Source: JANQJA01 sp047947185 (GTDB lineage Bacteria > Pseudomonadota > Gammaproteobacteria > Pseudomonadales > Azotimanducaceae). From it: a DNA stretch of 64,000 bases. Each line of letters begins with the position of its first letter. The first letter of the stretch is position 1. The DNA is taken from the NCBI GenBank assembly GCA_047947185.1, contig CP170502.1:2294001-2358000 (forward strand), written 5' to 3'. This document shows, piece after piece, positions 49,592 through 59,167 of this stretch. Both the position numbers and the translations under genes were made by a program. The notes beneath the pieces were generated by a model that was not told where the DNA came from, ran no database searches, and saw only the letters and a list, made by a program, of their open reading frames with translations.

Positions 49592-52314
49592 CGATTCCTG
49601 CTATTTTCAATTCGTCTAGCCATCTCATAAACAGCCTCTAATTCTGAGCAGCCTTGCTCACGCATAATCGCTGCACGTTCAGCCTTCTCATGCTTTTCGG
49701 TCATGGCCAGGGCGAGTGATAAGGCTGGCGGTACGTTGCGGAACAGCGCTTCGACCTTGTCGGCTAGCACCACACCCTCCACGTATTTTCCCGGCTCTTT
49801 GCGGGCAGACAGCAGCAGGTTGCGTTGTTCGTCATTCAGATCCTTGAAGCGGGCGATCTGCTCCACCTCCTCTTTCGGCATGACCAGGCATAGCCACCAC
49901 TCCATCATGTTGAGCATCTTGCGGCTGGCATCCGGAAAGTCTTCCAGATTCTGGGTGGCGATCCAGAACCAGGCACCGAGCTTGCGCCACATCTTGGTGA
50001 TCTTGACCACGTAGCGCGCCAGCAAGGGATTGGCGGTAATGATATGGCCTTCGTCAGTCACCACCAGCGTGGGCCGATCGTCGTGTTGATGACGTTCCAC
50101 CAGGTCATTGATGTGGCTCATCATGGACAGGTAAGCAACGGTAAGCTGATCCTCGTAGCCCTCTCTGGCCAACATGCCCATTTCGAGGATGGTGACATCG
50201 GCTTCTGGCCAGGACTGTCCCGGCCGATTGAAAAAGTGTCCCGCCAGGCCCGAACAGAACAGAGCCATACCATCCCCCATCTCCAGGGCTCGATTACGCC
50301 GGTGTTCGGGCAATTCCCTGTTGGTGGCGATGGTCTGGAAGGCGTTGACTACATCCTGGGTAATAACCTGGGTTCGACTGGTCTCTTTCACGGTTTTTGC
50401 GGCAAGGAATATGGCATTGCGGATCAGCAGTCGGTCGGCCCGGGTCAATCGCGCATCTTCACGCTCATCGCCGCCGGTGATCATGATCCGTGCAGCAATC
50501 TCCATCTCGCCGAGAATATCGCGCCCGCCCCCTTCCTCCTCGATCTCATCATCTTCGTCTAACGTCTCCTCCATTGTGGATTCATCGACACTAAGCGGAT
50601 TAAACGCATGGCGCCGATCCAGCAGTCGAAGCGCATCGGCAAAGGGCGGCAGGCTGACATCGATATTGGGATTGAGGGTTATCTGGTTCACTGACAGACC
50701 GTGGTGCGCAAAATGCTGCCCCAGCAACGAAAACGAAGCCCCGGCCTCGATGATAAAAAACCGTGGGCGATGCCGTGCCATCATCTGCTGCAGTAGATAC
50801 ACCAACAGTGCCGACTTACCCGCCCCCGTCGGCCCGAGGATCAGCATGTGGGCGTTCTTCTTGCGGTCATCCCGGTGCAATGGGTCGAAAACCAGCGGTT
50901 CGGCCCCCCGGTTGTAGAACACCAGGCCCGGGTGACCGGTCCCACGGGAACGACCGTAGAACGGCAGTAAATTGGCAATGTGGCGAGAGAATATCAGCCG
51001 CGAGCGACGACGGGATTTGTCCAGGTCGGCGTCGTAGGCCATGGGCAGGTTACGGATGTAACTGTCGAGCGACAGCAGGTCAGCTTCCTGGGCAATGGGC
51101 TGCAGACCATTGGGCAAAAGCAGCGCGTGGAGACGATTCAAATTGTTCCGTAGCGCCTTTTGATTATCTCCGCGCACATAGAAGGCCATGCTTACGGGAT
51201 ACAGCTTGTTGCCCAGCGCCATTTCCCGCTCCACGTGTTCGGCATCTTCCCGGGTGATCGACGCCTCAGCGGAATCGCCTACCGCTGCGCGCTTGATCTG
51301 GGCAATGTGATTGCGGGTGGTGTCTTGCGGTTTGAGCGTGAGGGTTATCGCCATAATGGTGTGCTCGGGCAAACGATCGAACAGCGAATACACCTGATCC
51401 CCGGCCTGGCGCTCCGCCGTGAAGTGCCCGATGTCCGGGGCCCGCCGCAAGCTTTGTACGGTCACGACGGTGTGCGGCATATTATCGAAAATCCAGCTCG
51501 AGGTTGCCTCATCGGAGTGTGGCATCGACAGCGTCAGCTGTTCGGCAAAGTCATAGCCGAACGGCAAATTGTCATCACCCGGATAGGGTGCCAACTGCAT
51601 CAGTGATTCCGGATTGCCGTCTGCCAGCGGTGGATTGGGATTGAACCAGCTCAGCAACCACTGATAAAACGCCTGACCACTGGCCCGTTGGGCGTTGATT
51701 CCAGCAGAGGCCAGTGATGCGATCCATTTGGTGGCCACGTCATTGAGCGCCTCCTCCACTTCAACAGCGGGTGGCGTTTTGCCATTGCTTGCTAAACGAC
51801 GATAGAGCACAACGCGGATCCGCCGTTGCTGCCCCTGCCAACGCGAACCGGTGACGGTGGTATCGTCAAACAACCCACCCGGCCGGGAAATCGCTTGCAG
51901 GTGCTTCGACATCACCGACAGGTAATGTTGAGAATAATCCGATGCACGAACCGCCGGCGATGGATAACTGGCCAACGACTCATTGAATTGAGTTAGCCTG
52001 GGCTCGTCCTGTACATAGATCTGTAAGACCCAAGGCGCATCGTCGCGCTCGGGAATGGCCTCATTGATTGCCGTTTGAATGGCGTCTCGCAGCTGGGCCA
52101 TAAAGGCCGGCGTCCTCGCCTCGCAACCGACCGGCTGCACCTCGAACATGGCGCCGAGGCTGACCCCGTCCTCTAACAGAAAAGCTCTACTCTCGGGAAT
52201 GTATTCCATCCAGGGCAGCAAATCGGTAAACGAAGGCGGGCGGGTATAGTGTTGTTTGACCGCGGCAGCGGTTAAGGGCTCACCCTCAGGAAGGTTAGGT
52301 TTATGTTTTGGCAT
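49588..52314 (-). CDS. traC: Conjugative transfer ATPase, TraC/VirB4 type (TIGR03744)
   Basis: 908 residues. The Walker A box GPTGAGKS is at 494-501 and Walker B is the later TLVVTDEGH. The N-terminal half (about 30-450) is the VirB4-type membrane-interacting part; an acidic insert (about 610-630, DEDDEIEEEGGG) is present. It powers pilus assembly and mating-pair formation at the inner membrane. It lies 9 bp after the lipoprotein gene in the transfer operon. Confidence 0.94.
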   Translation of the reverse strand: MPKHKPNLPEGEPLTAAAVKQHYTRPPSFTDLLPWMEYIPESRAFLLEDGVSLGAMFEVQPVGCEARTPAFMAQLRDAIQTAINEAIPERDDAPWVLQIYVQDEPRLTQFNESLASYPSPAVRASDYSQHYLSVMSKHLQAISRPGGLFDDTTVTGSRWQGQQRRIRVVLYRRLASNGKTPPAVEVEEALNDVATKWIASLASAGINAQRASGQAFYQWLLSWFNPNPPLADGNPESLMQLAPYPGDDNLPFGYDFAEQLTLSMPHSDEATSSWIFDNMPHTVVTVQSLRRAPDIGHFTAERQAGDQVYSLFDRLPEHTIMAITLTLKPQDTTRNHIAQIKRAAVGDSAEASITREDAEHVEREMALGNKLYPVSMAFYVRGDNQKALRNNLNRLHALLLPNGLQPIAQEADLLSLDSYIRNLPMAYDADLDKSRRRSRLIFSRHIANLLPFYGRSRGTGHPGLVFYNRGAEPLVFDPLHRDDRKKNAHMLILGPTGAGKSALLVYLLQQMMARHRPRFFIIEAGASFSLLGQHFAHHGLSVNQITLNPNIDVSLPPFADALRLLDRRHAFNPLSVDESTMEETLDEDDEIEEEGGGRDILGEMEIAARIMITGGDEREDARLTRADRLLIRNAIFLAAKTVKETSRTQVITQDVVNAFQTIATNRELPEHRRNRALEMGDGMALFCSGLAGHFFNRPGQSWPEADVTILEMGMLAREGYEDQLTVAYLSMMSHINDLVERHQHDDRPTLVVTDEGHIITANPLLARYVVKITKMWRKLGAWFWIATQNLEDFPDASRKMLNMMEWWLCLVMPKEEVEQIARFKDLNDEQRNLLLSARKEPGKYVEGVVLADKVEALFRNVPPALSLALAMTEKHEKAERAAIMREQGCSELEAVYEMARRIENSRNR

Positions 52315-52323
52315 CAGGCGTTC

Positions 52324-52782
52324 CTACTGATCCAACGTCGAATGATTGACCGCTGCGGACGCTTCACCGGGCACTTCCCCCGGCACTTCTCCCGGTAAGG
52401 CGTACTCCACCTTTTCATAAAAGGGAAAGGTGGTGACATAACCTGGTACCGGAGTGCGTCCACTGCCCGATAAGTGAGGAAAGATATACATCACCAGCGT
52501 AGGATTCGGCAGACGGGGAAATACCGTGTCGATTTCATTAGCAGCCTCTCGAACAAAGCCCTGGTAGTGGTCGATGCCAGATTGCGGTAACGGCTGACCA
52601 CCGATGACTCGCCGATGGTCTGGCTTCTGAACATCCACCATGTGCTGATCGTAAATGGACTTCATGGTCGGGCCGTCCTGCGGTAGTACTGTCTCTTTAG
52701 TGCTGGCGCAGCCGACCATCAGGGCACTAGTCCAGACCAGAACCAGTGGTAATCGTCGCTTGCTGGAAAAGATTGGTTTCAT
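52324..52782 (-). CDS. Conjugative transfer lipoprotein (TIGR03751 family)
   Basis: 152 residues from ATG 52782, chosen because it yields a lipoprotein signal (LVLVWTSALMVGC). The mature part has YDQHMVDVQKPDHRRVIGGQP and LPNPTLVMYIFPHLSG, characteristic of the family. The C-terminus carries a short tandem repeat PGEVPGEVPGEA. Outer-membrane component of the secretion system, TraV-like. It overlaps the upstream gene by 56 bp. Confidence 0.8.
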   Translation of the reverse strand: MKPIFSSKRRLPLVLVWTSALMVGCASTKETVLPQDGPTMKSIYDQHMVDVQKPDHRRVIGGQPLPQSGIDHYQGFVREAANEIDTVFPRLPNPTLVMYIFPHLSGSGRTPVPGYVTTFPFYEKVEYALPGEVPGEVPGEASAAVNHSTLDQ

Positions 52783-54148
52783 GATGAAGTTTCCTGCCGT
52801 TGGAATGGAAATCGATGGGGAGTTCATGATCAACGTGGATTGCCAGCTCGACACCGGCGGGCACGAAAACCGCATCGAAACTCTGTGCCTGACGCTCGCG
52901 CAACCACTGGGCGACTTCATCGCTACCACCGCTCAGGGTTTTGCCCAGTACGTATTTACCGGTCTCCCCGGAGACCACACTGGTGGCCGAGCCCGAGTCA
53001 TTGATCAGCGTTGTGGTTTCGGCCTGTGCTGCCGCTTCACCAGCCGCTTCGAGGGCCATCACGCCAATGCGTTGTGTCAGGAATGCGGGAGCGTTAGTCT
53101 TGCGTTCGCCCGTGATACAGGGGATACCCCGCGCATCGGAGATCCAGCCCAGCGGTCTATCGCTGCTTCCACTGGAACCACCCCTTTGGTTGTCATCGCT
53201 GGAGAGGGTCTGAATGGTGCCATCCTCGAACACGAAGGTCACCGATTCCAATTTCCCGGTCACACAGGAGAGCGTCCAGTCGCCAACAGCCGTTCCACTC
53301 CAGATCATGCCTTCAATGCCTGGAATGCGCAGTCCATTGGCGGCCAGGTTTTCTTTGCCGGTAATCACCTTGAACGGCATGGGATCGCGCACCTGTCCCT
53401 GAATTGGCACCCTGCCCACCAAGGCGGTCATGCCAGTTGATCCAATCAGGGTGGCATTGCGCGGCACGGTGTAGACCGGCAGAGCAGTATTGAGGGCTTC
53501 GGATCCTTTCGCTACCAGCGATTTCACTTCCGGACCGGCGCTATCTAACGCATTGCGGCTGCCGCGAGTGAAGCGGTTAAGCAACGTCTCCTTATCAGCA
53601 TCAGGCGATGGCGCAAGCTCTAGGGGGTTGACCCACACCAGTGATTCCGCTTCCGACGCCGATGTGCTGACTCCATCCAGACCGAGCCCGACCGGAATAT
53701 CAGAACCCGTGGAAGACCGCTGTGTCGATGATGTCCCAAAGCGGTTGGCCAGGGAATCCACCCTCGCCGTCAACGCGGCGATAGCCGACGTGGTTTCGCT
53801 TGGCGCGGCGTCGGTACGTTTTGCCTCCAAGGCTGTCTGCACTCTCGACAGCACGTTGTTTTCGATCTGCTTTCGGTCTTCGATCAAATCGCGGTTTTCC
53901 TGCTTGAGTGCGGTGTTATCCCGGCGCAGGGCATTGAGCTCCGAAGTCATGGCGCTGACATTGGCCGTCAGTGTCTTGATGGTATCCGCCGGTGTATCGG
54001 CATCCGGTTTCGGTGCCTGTGGCACGGCTTCCAACAACTGAGGTTGCTCGTCACTCGGGGAGCAGGACTTCACCGCGACGAGCACCGCCATCAGCACAAC
54101 GGAACCGGCAAGAAGTGGTAACAAACGATTACTGGTGACCATCGACAT
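52727..54148 (-). CDS. ICE protein, TIGR03752 (PFL_4705) family, TraB/VirB10-like
   Basis: 473 residues. One N-terminal membrane helix (about 9-27), a coiled coil (about 56-105, ELNALRRDNTALKQENRDLIED), then the beta-rich periplasmic domain (from about 215). This is the layout of TraB/VirB10 proteins that span the envelope. Contains family landmarks such as GMIWSGTAVGDW and a C-terminal AGVELAIHVDHELPID. Confidence 0.87.
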   Translation of the reverse strand: MSMVTSNRLLPLLAGSVVLMAVLVAVKSCSPSDEQPQLLEAVPQAPKPDADTPADTIKTLTANVSAMTSELNALRRDNTALKQENRDLIEDRKQIENNVLSRVQTALEAKRTDAAPSETTSAIAALTARVDSLANRFGTSSTQRSSTGSDIPVGLGLDGVSTSASEAESLVWVNPLELAPSPDADKETLLNRFTRGSRNALDSAGPEVKSLVAKGSEALNTALPVYTVPRNATLIGSTGMTALVGRVPIQGQVRDPMPFKVITGKENLAANGLRIPGIEGMIWSGTAVGDWTLSCVTGKLESVTFVFEDGTIQTLSSDDNQRGGSSGSSDRPLGWISDARGIPCITGERKTNAPAFLTQRIGVMALEAAGEAAAQAETTTLINDSGSATSVVSGETGKYVLGKTLSGGSDEVAQWLRERQAQSFDAVFVPAGVELAIHVDHELPIDFHSNGRKLHHETNLFQQATITTGSGLD

Positions 54149-54180
54149 GGTGGATTCCTATCCTCTCTCAAAGCGCCATA

Positions 54181-55029
54181 TCAAAAGGCTGCCTCAAAGC
54201 GCCGATCCGACACCAGATAGACGGCTGTGGTATCGGCCTCACTGCCAGCGGGTAACAGGCGATTGTGCTGAAAGGTCGCCGCCAGCCATGACCCGCGCAG
54301 TTCGCGTGGATCCAGCACCACGGGTCTTTGGGTACGATTGATCAGCTTGACGGCAGTGACGTACCGCAAACCCGCCTTCCAGGCGGCAACCGGCACGGCT
54401 TCGATCTTGCCGCCAACCACCAAGTCGACCGGTTCGGGGTTCACGGGTATGGCAACCACGCCCGGCTGCCGGGGGATCAGTCGTGTTGGCGCATAGAGTT
54501 GTTGCGCGGCATATCGGGTTAAAGCGGCATACCCCAAAGGCTGTGAGCGGTTGCCCGATGTTGACTGATCGGCACCGGCGTTTTCCGACGAATCCTGCGG
54601 TGGCTTTTGTGGTGATTGGAGCAGCACCTGTACATCCGGCAATGATCGACTGTCTGCTCCGCCTGGCGCCGCTGATATATCGAGGACGTAGATCGGGCCG
54701 TCGGTTTCCGGGCGCACCATGACACGGGTGGGCTCAAAGGCTTGCCTGGCCAACAGGTATAGGGTGCCGTTGATGCTTTGGCTGCGCAGCAACGGTGTCA
54801 GTGACTGCGGCAAGCCGATGCTCACCGAATCCGGAAAATGCACCAGGCGCTCTTCACCGACGACCAAGGGAATTGCGATGGGCGCTTTGTTCCAGACAAC
54901 GCGTTCCTGAGTGCTCAATGCCGCGTCATCGACTTGTGCAAAGGACAGCAGCGGGAAACATAGCCCTAAAAAATGAAACCAGAGCAGAGCGATGCATTTC
55001 ACTGGGGAGTAAAAATACCGAGTATTCAT
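54181..55029 (-). CDS. ICE protein, TIGR03749 (PFL_4704) family, TraK-like
   Basis: 282 residues with signal peptide (to SFAQ, about residue 32) and a beta-rich periplasmic domain (LVVGEERLVHFPDSVSIG; AVKLINRTQRPVVLDPRELRGSW). Corresponds in position and fold to TraK/VirB9 of the core complex. Overlaps TIGR03746 by 4 bp. Confidence 0.87.
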   Translation of the reverse strand: MNTRYFYSPVKCIALLWFHFLGLCFPLLSFAQVDDAALSTQERVVWNKAPIAIPLVVGEERLVHFPDSVSIGLPQSLTPLLRSQSINGTLYLLARQAFEPTRVMVRPETDGPIYVLDISAAPGGADSRSLPDVQVLLQSPQKPPQDSSENAGADQSTSGNRSQPLGYAALTRYAAQQLYAPTRLIPRQPGVVAIPVNPEPVDLVVGGKIEAVPVAAWKAGLRYVTAVKLINRTQRPVVLDPRELRGSWLAATFQHNRLLPAGSEADTTAVYLVSDRRFEAAF

Positions 55030-55703
55030 CTTGAGGATTCCTTACCTGTGTTGGTGCCCGTTGCGCTGGATTCGGCGAGTTCGGCATCGGTTAATCGACG
55101 CGGGCCGTCACTGGCGTAGCCGTCGAGTGCCAACCCCCAGGGATTGGCTTCCGGATCGATAGCCTGACGCACCACGCGAATCGGGTAGCGAATCGTGGTT
55201 TGCTTGACGGTCATGCCTTTCACGGACTCCAGCAGATCCAGATCCAGCCAGACAATCCAGACATCGGGCGATAACACATCGACGCGGCGCTCCTCGTAGC
55301 CGTGCCCCGGCACTTCATGGACACCGCGCACCCGGTAGGCCAACTCGCCGCGCCGGGCTTTGAGTTCCATATCGGCGATCAGGTCATTGCGGTAGCGCGG
55401 TGTCAGGTAGGGCGAGATCCGAAAAATTGCGCTGCCGTAATCCGTTGCGCCGTTTTCGGGCCAGCGATTGAGTTGCTGAAAGATATAGAACGCAAAGGCA
55501 TAGACATTGGCCGGAGGCACCTCCTCAGCCGCCAGAACTGCACCCGAGCGCAGATCGGGTGGCACATAAACCCGCAGCTGCTTGGGTGCCTGGCTCCAGC
55601 CGATCCAGAGCGCGAGAATGATCATCCCTTGCAAGCCAATCACGATCCACAGGGAGCGCAAATGGGACCGCACGTTATCGATTTCGAGTCGGTAGCGGCG
55701 CAT
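55026..55703 (-). CDS. ICE protein, TIGR03746 (PFL_4703) family, TraE-like
   Basis: 225 residues with one N-terminal membrane helix (about 19-36) and a VirB8/TraE-type periplasmic domain (AFAFYIFQQLNRWPENGATDY and ISPYLTPRYRNDL). Structural component of the mating channel. Overlaps the TIGR03750 gene by 29 bp. Confidence 0.88.
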   Translation of the reverse strand: MRRYRLEIDNVRSHLRSLWIVIGLQGMIILALWIGWSQAPKQLRVYVPPDLRSGAVLAAEEVPPANVYAFAFYIFQQLNRWPENGATDYGSAIFRISPYLTPRYRNDLIADMELKARRGELAYRVRGVHEVPGHGYEERRVDVLSPDVWIVWLDLDLLESVKGMTVKQTTIRYPIRVVRQAIDPEANPWGLALDGYASDGPRRLTDAELAESSATGTNTGKESSR

Positions 55704-56055
55704 AGTGCGTTCTCCCTATATCCCAGGACCCGCTGCGTAGTACCCAGGGCGTGCGATACAGCCCCATCGTCTGCAGACGGATACGCAGCCATTGCTGGTA
55801 ATAGCCTTCAGGTCGGCCGCGTTTGATACGCTGAAACAGCGTCGCCAGAGTGACCACAGTGGCCACCACACCGACACCGGCGATACCAAAACCCATGGTG
55901 ATGGCACCCAGCAACCAGGCCAGTAACAGACTGAGGGGCAGCCATATCACAGTGGCCAACCCCACAATCATGCCCATCTCTGAAGAAGAGCAACCTTTAA
56001 AGATGGCGGGCTCGGCATTGAGCCGATCCGCCAGAATTTCATGGTCGTTGGACAT
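55675..56055 (-). CDS. Conjugative transfer membrane protein, TIGR03750 family, TraL-like
   Basis: 126 residues with two membrane helices (about 27-47 and 50-72), then a cytosolic amphipathic tail (RIKRGRPEGYYQQWLRIRL). This is the TraL/VirB3-like component. The FKGCSSSEMG segment before the first helix is typical of the family. Confidence 0.85.
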   Translation of the reverse strand: MSNDHEILADRLNAEPAIFKGCSSSEMGMIVGLATVIWLPLSLLLAWLLGAITMGFGIAGVGVVATVVTLATLFQRIKRGRPEGYYQQWLRIRLQTMGLYRTPWVLRSGSWDIGRTHYAPLPTRNR

Positions 56056-56093
56056 TCGCGTCTCCTACGGCAAGTTGATATTGACGCTGGCTG

Positions 56094-56471
56094 TTAAATA
56101 ACCCCAGCCGCTTCTGTGAGCAGATAGCTGGCGAAGATCAGCACGATCGCGCCGACAATCCCCAGCACACCGACTTCAGCCCACTCCGCCTTGCCCTGGC
56201 GAGCTTCATTGAATTTTGCGAAGCCCAGGTAGGCGATCCAGAGAAAACCCAGCACTGCGATGGCCAGGCCGAGCACCAAGCCACCATCTTTGATGTAGCC
56301 TTGAATCAAGCCGATCCAGTCACCCGCTGGTGGCGCGGTACTCGGCGCAACCGGTGTCGGCAACGCCGCCCAGAGCGGCAGTGGTAGTAGCACCGCGACC
56401 GCTGCCGATAGCGACTTGCGGATGGCAACAGATTTCTTGTTGAAACCGCTTTTTGTATTTGATGTGTCCAT
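56094..56471 (-). CDS. ICE membrane protein, TIGR03745 (PFL_4702) family, pilin-like
   Basis: 125 residues from ATG 56471 with AGAGGA upstream. A long signal segment (to about residue 36, LPLPLWA) is followed by two hydrophobic helices (about 62-83 and 98-120). This is the VirB2/TraA-type pilin position in PFGI-1-like ICEs. The upstream extension to 56537 lacks a binding site. Confidence 0.85.
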   Translation of the reverse strand: MDTSNTKSGFNKKSVAIRKSLSAAVAVLLPLPLWAALPTPVAPSTAPPAGDWIGLIQGYIKDGGLVLGLAIAVLGFLWIAYLGFAKFNEARQGKAEWAEVGVLGIVGAIVLIFASYLLTEAAGVI

Positions 56472-56582
56472 AACAAATGTCCTCTTCTGTAACGCTGATA
56501 AAAAGGGGAACCATCCCCGCATCCCACTGCGCTGCATCGCCGTTTGCCCTTACCGGACTTTCTCGGTCTCAAATCGATCGAC

Positions 56583-56813
56583 TCACCGCAAATAGAAACC
56601 CAAAACCATCAACACAATGCTTGCCCGCAGGGTGCTCCAGGTCAGATCAAATAGCGTGGCCTGCCCCTCCTGCCAGGCCCGAAAAGTGCCTAACGCCACC
56701 CAGATCACCCAGACAAACGCCAACACCAACACCATCGACGCGATGGCCGTCAGCATGGTGGCAGGGGTAATACCAGAACCGGCTTGAAAGGCTGTTTGTT
56801 GTGCGGCGTTCAT
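56583..56813 (-). CDS. ICE membrane protein, TIGR03758 (PFL_4701) family
   Basis: 76 residues with two membrane helices (about 17-42 and 58-74); AFVWVIWVALGTFRAWQEGQ is typical of the DUF3262/TIGR03758 family. Small inner-membrane transfer component of unknown role, 8 bp after the RAQPRD gene. Confidence 0.87.
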   Translation of the reverse strand: MNAAQQTAFQAGSGITPATMLTAIASMVLVLAFVWVIWVALGTFRAWQEGQATLFDLTWSTLRASIVLMVLGFYLR

Positions 56814-56821
56814 GACGAGAC

Positions 56822-57124
56822 CTATCGACGGTAATCGCCGCGCAGTGGCGGGAATGAGCGAGGCTGAGCACGGGGAGAGTCGATGTGTGACTGGATGCCG
56901 TCCGTGATTTGCTTCAGATCCTGACGTAGCCAGTCATAGCGAAATCGGATACGGGAATCCTGCTCGGCATTGGCCTCGGCACGCTTGATTAATGAGTCGA
57001 GGGCATTGAGCTCATGTATGACTTTGGCGAGCGCCTCGCGCTCGGCGTCTGCATCGGCAAAAGCCGCCGGCGTGACAACCAAGCCTATAATGAGAGAAAA
57101 AGGTAGCCAGAGATGGCGTTTCAT
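56822..57124 (-). CDS. ICE RAQPRD-family protein
   Basis: 100 residues: signal peptide to AAFA (about residue 24), a helical mature part (AKVIHELNALDSLIKRAEANA, RIRFRYDWLRQDL) and the family tag PRAQPRSFPPLRGDYR near the C-terminus. Periplasmic transfer protein with unknown role. It is the first gene of the transfer operon after the CBASS-like cargo; normally it directly follows TIGR03747. The 222 bp upstream contain no gene. Confidence 0.9.
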   Translation of the reverse strand: MKRHLWLPFSLIIGLVVTPAAFADADAEREALAKVIHELNALDSLIKRAEANAEQDSRIRFRYDWLRQDLKQITDGIQSHIDSPRAQPRSFPPLRGDYRR

Positions 57125-57346
57125 AGCACTGCTGCTCCCGTGAGTTGTTACGGGGCATAGTGCGAGAATTAGGGACGATGGACGATGGGAAATCTATTCG
57201 GTGGGTGGTGTGGTTTTACTTTAAAATGGCAGTCCATTCCTGGAGGAGATCTCGCTTCACAATGTTTGGCATTTAATATTTTGCCATAGAGTCACTTCCA
57301 CCCGAATTAGACGTTTCAAAAAATCATCAGAAATAATCTTTAGTTG

Positions 57347-58234
57347 CTACACGAAATCGTGATTGAACACGATATTCCACTGTCGGTTTGCGTCCTTAAA
57401 TTGTTTGTTATTTTCAGCGATAATTGCTTTGACTGCATGATCTAGTGAACTTTCTATTTGTGAATACAATGTATTTACCTGAGACTGAGTTTTAGCCGCA
57501 TTAATAACTCCAGCTATGCCTAAAGGATCACGAAAGCCGCGGCATTTTCGGTCATACATTAATTTAAGGAACTCGTACATAATCACTGGATATGACTTTG
57601 CTCCGTTACAAATTTTTGAATCGGCCAAAAATAAATCGATGTAAAAGGAGCTAATAGGAATGGGGCTGACTCGGGTATATTTCCAGAAACGGATAAGCTG
57701 TCCAACTTTCTTTAGCTTCTCTCCTGATTGGATATTTTCCCTATTAATAAAAGAATTATGAGCCTCCGGGCTCGTTTCCATCCATCCGCCATATCCATCG
57801 GGTATCAGATAAACAGGCCTTTTATTTTTCATTTCATGAAAAATTCCAGGAACGACATCTAGTGACTTCTGCCCTCTACCGAAGTGGAGCACTACAGCCT
57901 GCATATCCTTACGAACAGTCGTCGAAACGAACCTATTATTTAAATCTTGCGACACCTTATTAATTACTGTATCCGATTTAACAAAACTACCCGCCCATTT
58001 GGCCTCATTGCGAGCCAACACTGCAAGAAAATCTAAGTCGGAAGATGATTTGATTGCACTCGAACGCGCATGACTACCAATTCGCACGAATTTTTTCAAA
58101 TTAAAAGATTTTTGTAATCTTCTTTTTGTGCTTTCTATGTGAGACCTTGCACTTTTCAATTCCGAATCTGTGGGCTGGATGCTTTTTATTAGCATCATAA
58201 AATTCAAACGTGGATTATGATCTATTCGCGCCAT
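57347..58234 (-). CDS. CD-NTase-like nucleotidyltransferase (second)
   Basis: 295 residues from ATG 58234 (20-bp overlap with the effector gene). Nucleotidyltransferase core: GS motif FVRIGSHARSSAIKSSSDLD with catalytic D66/D68 and third acidic D126 (QKSLDVVPGIF). The later VYLIPDGYGGWMETSP is shared with the first nucleotidyltransferase. These features place it near the SMODS/CD-NTase enzymes that make cyclic or linear nucleotide signals on phage infection. AT-rich codon use contrasts with the transfer genes. No Cap2/Cap3 genes follow. Confidence 0.82.
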   Translation of the reverse strand: MARIDHNPRLNFMMLIKSIQPTDSELKSARSHIESTKRRLQKSFNLKKFVRIGSHARSSAIKSSSDLDFLAVLARNEAKWAGSFVKSDTVINKVSQDLNNRFVSTTVRKDMQAVVLHFGRGQKSLDVVPGIFHEMKNKRPVYLIPDGYGGWMETSPEAHNSFINRENIQSGEKLKKVGQLIRFWKYTRVSPIPISSFYIDLFLADSKICNGAKSYPVIMYEFLKLMYDRKCRGFRDPLGIAGVINAAKTQSQVNTLYSQIESSLDHAVKAIIAENNKQFKDANRQWNIVFNHDFV

Positions 58235-59165
58235 GGTCAACCTGTTTTTGCATGTATTCGGACACAAGAGATGACGCGTCTATAATCATATCTTTATTCA
58301 TCGTCTTTTGAGTTAGCCAATATAGCCAATCGAATATAGGGCTTGCAGAGGAACGATAGCCGGACCAAAGATAATTCAGTCGATTAAGCTCATCGTTATC
58401 GTCATCAATCTCACCAGAACCTAGCGCTTTGTCCCACAAAGTAAGTGCTTGCCGTGATGCATCTTGAGCGATTTTTAACCCAGAACTGTTCAGAAGCCAT
58501 TCATCCACCAAAAGCGCAATCAGGGGTGAAATCGGAGTAAAGATTTTCACAACATACTCCGCAATTTGATATCCAAGAACGTGCATCAAAACTAAACTAC
58601 CGATTAGCAAGGCAGTCCCGGCAGCAATCAGAACAAGAGCGTATTTATTTCTAAGCTCACTTTCCCACCTGAAAGTACTAAATAGACACAGCGTTATCCC
58701 TAAATTCTCAGGCAACTCCGCAACTGAATTTGGCCACCACTCCGAAATATTTGGGCGGTCTTCTGTTCTTTTATTGAGCCATTTGCTAGAAAGCCGATCT
58801 ATTTGAGACTGACTAACTTCAAGAACGGTCGGTTTTACACCCAGCCCAAGAACCTTGAAATCATGGAGTCTTTGAAGCTTACCGCCCACCTCAATACTTC
58901 TACTAATGAAATAATGCCGTCCTAAAGTAGCCATCAGCATTGAGGTTAGACTTACAGTAACAACCATAGCCGCAAGGTCGTCGGGTAAATAGACCTTTAG
59001 GTTTTTATGATTAATGGCAGCAATCAACTGCAAAACAGTAAGGATGGCTGTTAGGCTCCAGACCCATGACTTCCAGAACTTCGCGCGACCGTATGCATAC
59101 CGGAATGCGGCTGCGATCTTCACACTATCTTCGCAGGACTGCCTCTTACAAATATCGTTTGTCAT
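58215..59165 (-). CDS. S-4TM family pore-forming effector
   Basis: 316 residues with four membrane helices in two pairs (about 34-52, 63-82, 174-197, 203-225) separated by a soluble stretch and followed by a helical cytosolic C-terminus. This is the layout of the S-4TM family of predicted pore-forming effectors linked to nucleotide-signal systems. It would permeabilise the inner membrane when triggered. It lies 2 bp after the first nucleotidyltransferase and overlaps the second, so the three genes form one transcript. Confidence 0.8.
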   Translation of the reverse strand: MTNDICKRQSCEDSVKIAAAFRYAYGRAKFWKSWVWSLTAILTVLQLIAAINHKNLKVYLPDDLAAMVVTVSLTSMLMATLGRHYFISRSIEVGGKLQRLHDFKVLGLGVKPTVLEVSQSQIDRLSSKWLNKRTEDRPNISEWWPNSVAELPENLGITLCLFSTFRWESELRNKYALVLIAAGTALLIGSLVLMHVLGYQIAEYVVKIFTPISPLIALLVDEWLLNSSGLKIAQDASRQALTLWDKALGSGEIDDDNDELNRLNYLWSGYRSSASPIFDWLYWLTQKTMNKDMIIDASSLVSEYMQKQVDHGANRS

Positions 59166-59167
59166 AT

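Noticed and set aside
52655..53440. 261-codon plus-strand frame opposite the TIGR03752 gene
   Set aside because: Antisense to two recognised transfer genes; composition is that of a shadow frame.
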